From positions 930,001 through 994,000 of the forward strand of contig KE546969.1 of NCBI GenBank assembly GCA_000442125.1: 64,000 nt of DNA, written 5' to 3'. This document shows positions 60,223 through 64,000 of this stretch, piece after piece. Both the position numbers and the translations under genes were made by a program. Numbering within the stretch: position 1 is the stretch's first letter; each line of letters begins with the position of its first letter. This DNA comes from Opeltia flavorubescens (taxonomy: Eukaryota; Ascomycota; Lecanoromycetes; Teloschistales; Teloschistaceae). Under the pieces are notes generated by a model, which had not been told where the DNA came from, did not search any database, and was given only the letters and a program-made list of their open reading frames with translations.

Positions 60223-63049
60223 CTAGATGTTCACTCCTGTCCCTCGCGACCCTGCATGTGCCTTGGAAAATTGGTAGACAAGGCCCAGAACTCCTGGTCG
60301 CCTCTCTGGGGTTGTGTCCCTATCTACTTCCTCATCATTGTTATCGACAGCAGCTGCTTGGGTTGTCTTCCACGAATCGCCAAGTCTGCTGTCGTCTGCC
60401 GTCTCATGCATGAGCTCCCTAGCGCTCACTGGATTTTCATGCAAGACATCTTCCTCGTCTTCTACCGTGTGCACGAGTGGTTTACGTGAAGCTCGGAGAC
60501 GAGATTGGGTTCCCGGCCTATGCGATGATCTCAAGCCGGACGGCATTGGCTGATGCTGGGGGTCTAGTAAAATTGATGCCATTGGGGACGATTGGCCAGC
60601 TGATGGCCCAAACCTCGGTGTTCGATGCGTTGAACGACTGGCAGTACCGCCGGGGGGAATATGCTGGCGACCAGGATCTTTGCGAAATCTTTCGAACGTT
60701 CCGCTTGCGTGCTCGACTCCTTCAGCAGCTAAAGCTGGCGACGCTAACCCCGGAAACGAAGGCGGCGGATGAAAATATCTTCGGTTTGGTTGGTGTAAGA
60801 ATGGTGCCCCGGATTTTCGATTCGTAGCATAGTTGTCCATGAAGCCATAGTACGAGGCAAGCATTTTGCCGTCCTTAGTAGCGTAGTAATCGTCCCGAGG
60901 ATCTGAAGTTGCTCCCATTTCATGCCGGCCTGTACTGTTCGGGCCCTTCTTGAAATCAAAGACTGCAAAAGAGCAGACATAACCCAGTCCATCCACGTGG
61001 ACTGTGAATTCCCGGAAGAAGTCGACGAGCCGGTCGCTGCATTTGGGAAGGCTGAACCACAAGATGAATGGTGTGAAGATGATGCCAAGAATTTCTTCGA
61101 GGAAGACCATGACCTTCATCCGGTAGAGTAGGGCAAACTCTGATCTGACCTCGTCACTGTGCAAACGACCATGCCACTGATTGGGTAGATAATGTGTATA
61201 ATCAATCACGTTTGTCAGGGCGAACTCCGGATCGAAGACCAGGTTTTCCTCTGGGACAGCGCCTCGTGCAACCGCCCATACTGTTGTGAAAACCCCCAGA
61301 TAAAACAAAACCGTACGATCATGGGTAATCTCGAAGCCAAGGAACAACTCTGGGTCGATGACCGAGGCTAGAAACAGTATAGAGGCGAGCGCTCCAGAGA
61401 CAAACGCCACAAACCGCGAAAACTGAATGGTCTTATCTTTAGGGAATTGATCAATATATCTCGATGCAAAAGGGTAGGACATATTTATCCTCCGCTGGAA
61501 GAGATGTTGGAGTTCGTTGAATTCACGAAACTTCCACTCCGCAAAGGGCGTATACTGGCGTGTGCCAATTTGAGACGGGTTCTTCTGATATTCATTGAAG
61601 TAACGGAAAAAGTACAACATGACGAAGTAGATGATGATGAATGGAGCGCAAACGGTATTCATGAAACCAGCAAAGAGAAAGCGCGACCGTATACCCTCAC
61701 TCAACCCTCGGCGATGGGTGTCTTTGAGAAAGAGCGGCCGAACTTGGCCTTGTTCGTTAAAGACAAAGTCAAGTATGCAAAAGCTCAGATTCCATTCGAG
61801 CGTTTTTGAAAAAAATTGGCGATTTCCCAAAAAGGGAAGCGGGAGCGTGAGATCAAGGATGTCCTTGTTAAACAGGGCAATGAGATAATTATCTCGTCGC
61901 ATCAAGCGGTTTGCAATATCGTGAGCATCCATGCGTTGCTTTGATTGGCTGCCTGTAAATTGGCGATGTCGTTCGCTCACCCCAGCAGCAGTCGCTGGAT
62001 TCAAGTCTCTGAGAGCCATAAGGCGTTTGACGATCTCCTGCCACGACACCGTTTGTATGTCGGTATCAGGTATCTCGAGGAGGTAGCGGTAGAAGTTGTG
62101 CATGAGATGGAGGCGACGGATGTCTAAGAAGTATTGGAACAGTTTGCCAACCCAAAAGAATGCGAACAGCCAGATGAGAAGATTCGCAGTGCTGGACATA
62201 TTATTTGTGCACTTGGGTATCAGTATTTCTGACATTGTATGACTTGTGCGAACCTTTGAGAAGTTGATGCACGAAGTGAGAAAGGTGCTGAAACCTACCA
62301 CAAAGGCTAGAGTGCTACGTACGAGAACGGTCAGTGAGTCCTCGAAATTCGAACTAGAAGCTGACATACAGGAGATTGAGAAACCTGCTAAGAAGTATAG
62401 ACCATATCCCGTTCCCAAGGAAGTAATCGTAAACATCCCCAAGAAAGTTGTCCAAATCCTCGACGTTAGCCCATCTCCACATTGCACGGTCCCGAGGACT
62501 TGCGATAGTAAGACCTGCAAACGGGGCGCCCGAGTGCTCATTTTTGTCGCGTCGGCGTGGTGTTTCGGTATGCAGACGCTGTCGTTCTTGCGTCGCTTGC
62601 CATCTCGCCCTCGTAGCTTGGGTAGCAGGACCAGGCATTGGGGATGCCAGTGGTTTCGGTTGTTGTTCCCTGAGTGGCGAGACGGGGCTTTCGTGATCCT
62701 CGATAAGTAAAGACTGGGGAACTTCGTCGTCATCCTCTATCGCATCGGGTATATTGGAAGATGGTTGGGGTCTCTGGTGTTGCGAGGACCGCGGACTCGG
62801 CAACTTTTGCAACGCTCTATGTTCCACTTTGGTCAAGAGGTTGCTTTGACTTGCCGTGGCATCTGCGATAGCATCATCGAGCTCATAGTCATGAAAATCT
62901 TGTCTCAGGTTCTCCTCATCCACGGCCATGGCTGCTCTTTGCTCGACGTCGGATTGATCGGAATCCTCGTCCTGTTGGCGCAAGGTTTCGTAGATGGACG
63001 GACTACCGGTTTCTGGGGGCAAGAAGCGTGAGAGAATGTTTGATGCCAT
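60223..63049 (-). CDS. ATG9: autophagy-related lipid scramblase ATG9
   Basis: Exons 63049-62370 and 62314-60223; 923 residues. The start [20 protein letters not shown] is the conserved fungal N-terminus. Residues ~20-200 are acidic and polar. The membrane core runs from [20 protein letters not shown] through [11 protein letters not shown]-like and [77 protein letters not shown] and [19 protein letters not shown]. The C-terminal ~200 residues are disordered. ATG9 vesicles seed the phagophore, and the trimer scrambles phospholipids. It is divergent from COG6 with 384 bp between starts. Confidence 0.97.
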
Positions 63050-63433
63050 ACTGAGTTGAAGAGGAGCGAGCTTTCTGTGAGCCTGAGTTGCCTGGATTCA
63101 GTCACTTAGCCCATCCCCAAGGGGTAGGCGTATGACCAGGACGTGCTCATCGGCTGATGAGCCAGTGATTCTATGATTAATGCATTCTCCACTGAGTCAC
63201 TTTATTCGTAACAAGAATCAAGCTAAAGTGTTGTACCACCCGATGATATGGTTCAAAGCTGTGGGATCCTCAACCTCGAGCTACTCCATCAACATTCCAC
63301 TTCCGAGGTCTTCTGCGTGAACCCGTGAAAACACCCACCGTACCGCAACCAGGTCTGTGCTCTCCACCCCCCTCTCCCATACCCTCCATATATCATATGC
63401 ACGGAGGTGAAAGGTTGATCAGTAGCCCGCAGC
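63050..63433. promoter_or_regulatory. divergent promoter ATG9 / COG6
   Basis: 384 bp between divergent start codons; holds both promoters. CT-rich tract just before the COG6 start. No named site recognised. Confidence 0.45.
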
Positions 63434-64000
63434 ATGTCGCAGAAGCTTCCCGAAAGCTACGATGAAAGATCAGGTGTCTCTACAGCCCAGCGGTCTAATG
63501 CGCTCTCTACCAAACTCACAGGCGTTCTCTCCGTTTCCTACACCGACACCGAGATTCGAGATGCCTTACACCTGCTGGACTTGAAGAAAGTCCAGAATAC
63601 CCCGGATGTCCGGCGGAGGCTACGTCTAGATCTACAGAAAGAAGTCATAGATTGCAATGGTAGTATTGTTCGAGATTTCGGCCTGGTTGCGGAGGTTGGT
63701 TCGCCAACCATGTATTCTTGACTGGTTTTGCTGAGTTTCTCAGCAACTCAGACAAGTTGGATCTATAATCTCAAGTCTGAACAGATGTTGTGATGGAATG
63801 CGGCGCCAGGTAGCCGCAGCAAAGTTAGAGAACGCTCCTGTCCTTGATGAGGCTTCGCAACTGCTGGTTCAGAGGCAAGAGTTGGAGAAGAAGAAGCAAC
63901 TGCTAGATGCATTCAACAAGCACTTTATCCTCTCTGATGAGGAACTCACGTCGCTGACTGCCGCTGCCGAGCCTGTTGATGAACGTTTCTTTGTCCTCCT
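63434..64000 (+). CDS. COG6: conserved oligomeric Golgi complex subunit 6, 5' part
   Basis: Exons 63434-63694 and 63744 onward; the gene continues past the window edge, so only about 172 residues are visible. Blocks: [96 protein letters not shown]. The first intron is 49 bp. COG6 is in lobe B of the COG tether, which captures retrograde vesicles at the Golgi and, in yeast, also supports autophagosome formation. Confidence 0.94.

Noticed and set aside
1-64000. CRISPR arrays, bacterial operons or phage genes
   Set aside because: No regularly spaced repeat-spacer arrays. All genes are intron-bearing or otherwise fungal.

Overview
This window is nuclear DNA of a filamentous ascomycete (Pezizomycotina; a Dothideomycete is my best guess). 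The evidence is dense genes carrying 48-106 bp GT-AG introns, fungal gene families (SKN7, VID27, PTH11-like receptor, GPI1, ATG9, COG6), and one sharply bounded, extremely AT-rich block with the near-total loss of CpA/TpG expected from repeat-induced point mutation (RIP).

Left arm (1-20.2 kb), about normal base composition: OXR1-like TLDc protein (+), VID27 (-), mitochondrial ribosomal protein uS17m (+), eIF2B epsilon (-), SKN7 response regulator (-), a Prx5-type peroxiredoxin (+), a NIF3-family protein (-), a BolA protein (+), a 380-bp MITE with perfect 8-bp target duplications, an APC-family amine/amino-acid permease (-), and a PTH11/rhodopsin-type seven-helix protein (-).

Middle (20,639-41,193): a 20.55-kb AT-rich island with no readable gene. 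It is bounded on both sides by terminal inverted repeats that agree at 77 of 82 outermost positions (my count). It therefore looks like one large inserted element, with other repeats nested in it, that was saturated by RIP. Inside I see a degraded ~390-bp tandem repeat, a tRNA-like relic, a pair of CCCGA-rich stretches resembling hAT subterminal regions, and palindromes. The family of the whole element cannot be read from the sequence.

Right arm (41.2-64 kb): a second APC permease (+) with an apparent GC-AG intron, MSH2 (+), an orphan Cys-rich protein (+), GPI1 (-), a small conserved-looking two-helix membrane protein just upstream of it (-), an Ariadne-type RBR ubiquitin ligase (-), a SAP1/YTA6-type AAA ATPase with MIT domain (-), mitoferrin (-), ATG9 (-), and the 5' part of COG6 (+), which runs off the window.

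Exon models were built by hand from splice signals, reading phase and family conservation. Every multi-exon model given as whole sums to a multiple of three. Most genes are housekeeping and not functionally clustered. Head-to-head pairs that may share promoters are VID27/uS17m, SKN7/peroxiredoxin, NIF3/BolA and ATG9/COG6. The island and its flanks (two permeases and the PTH11-like gene) form the only accessory-looking part.
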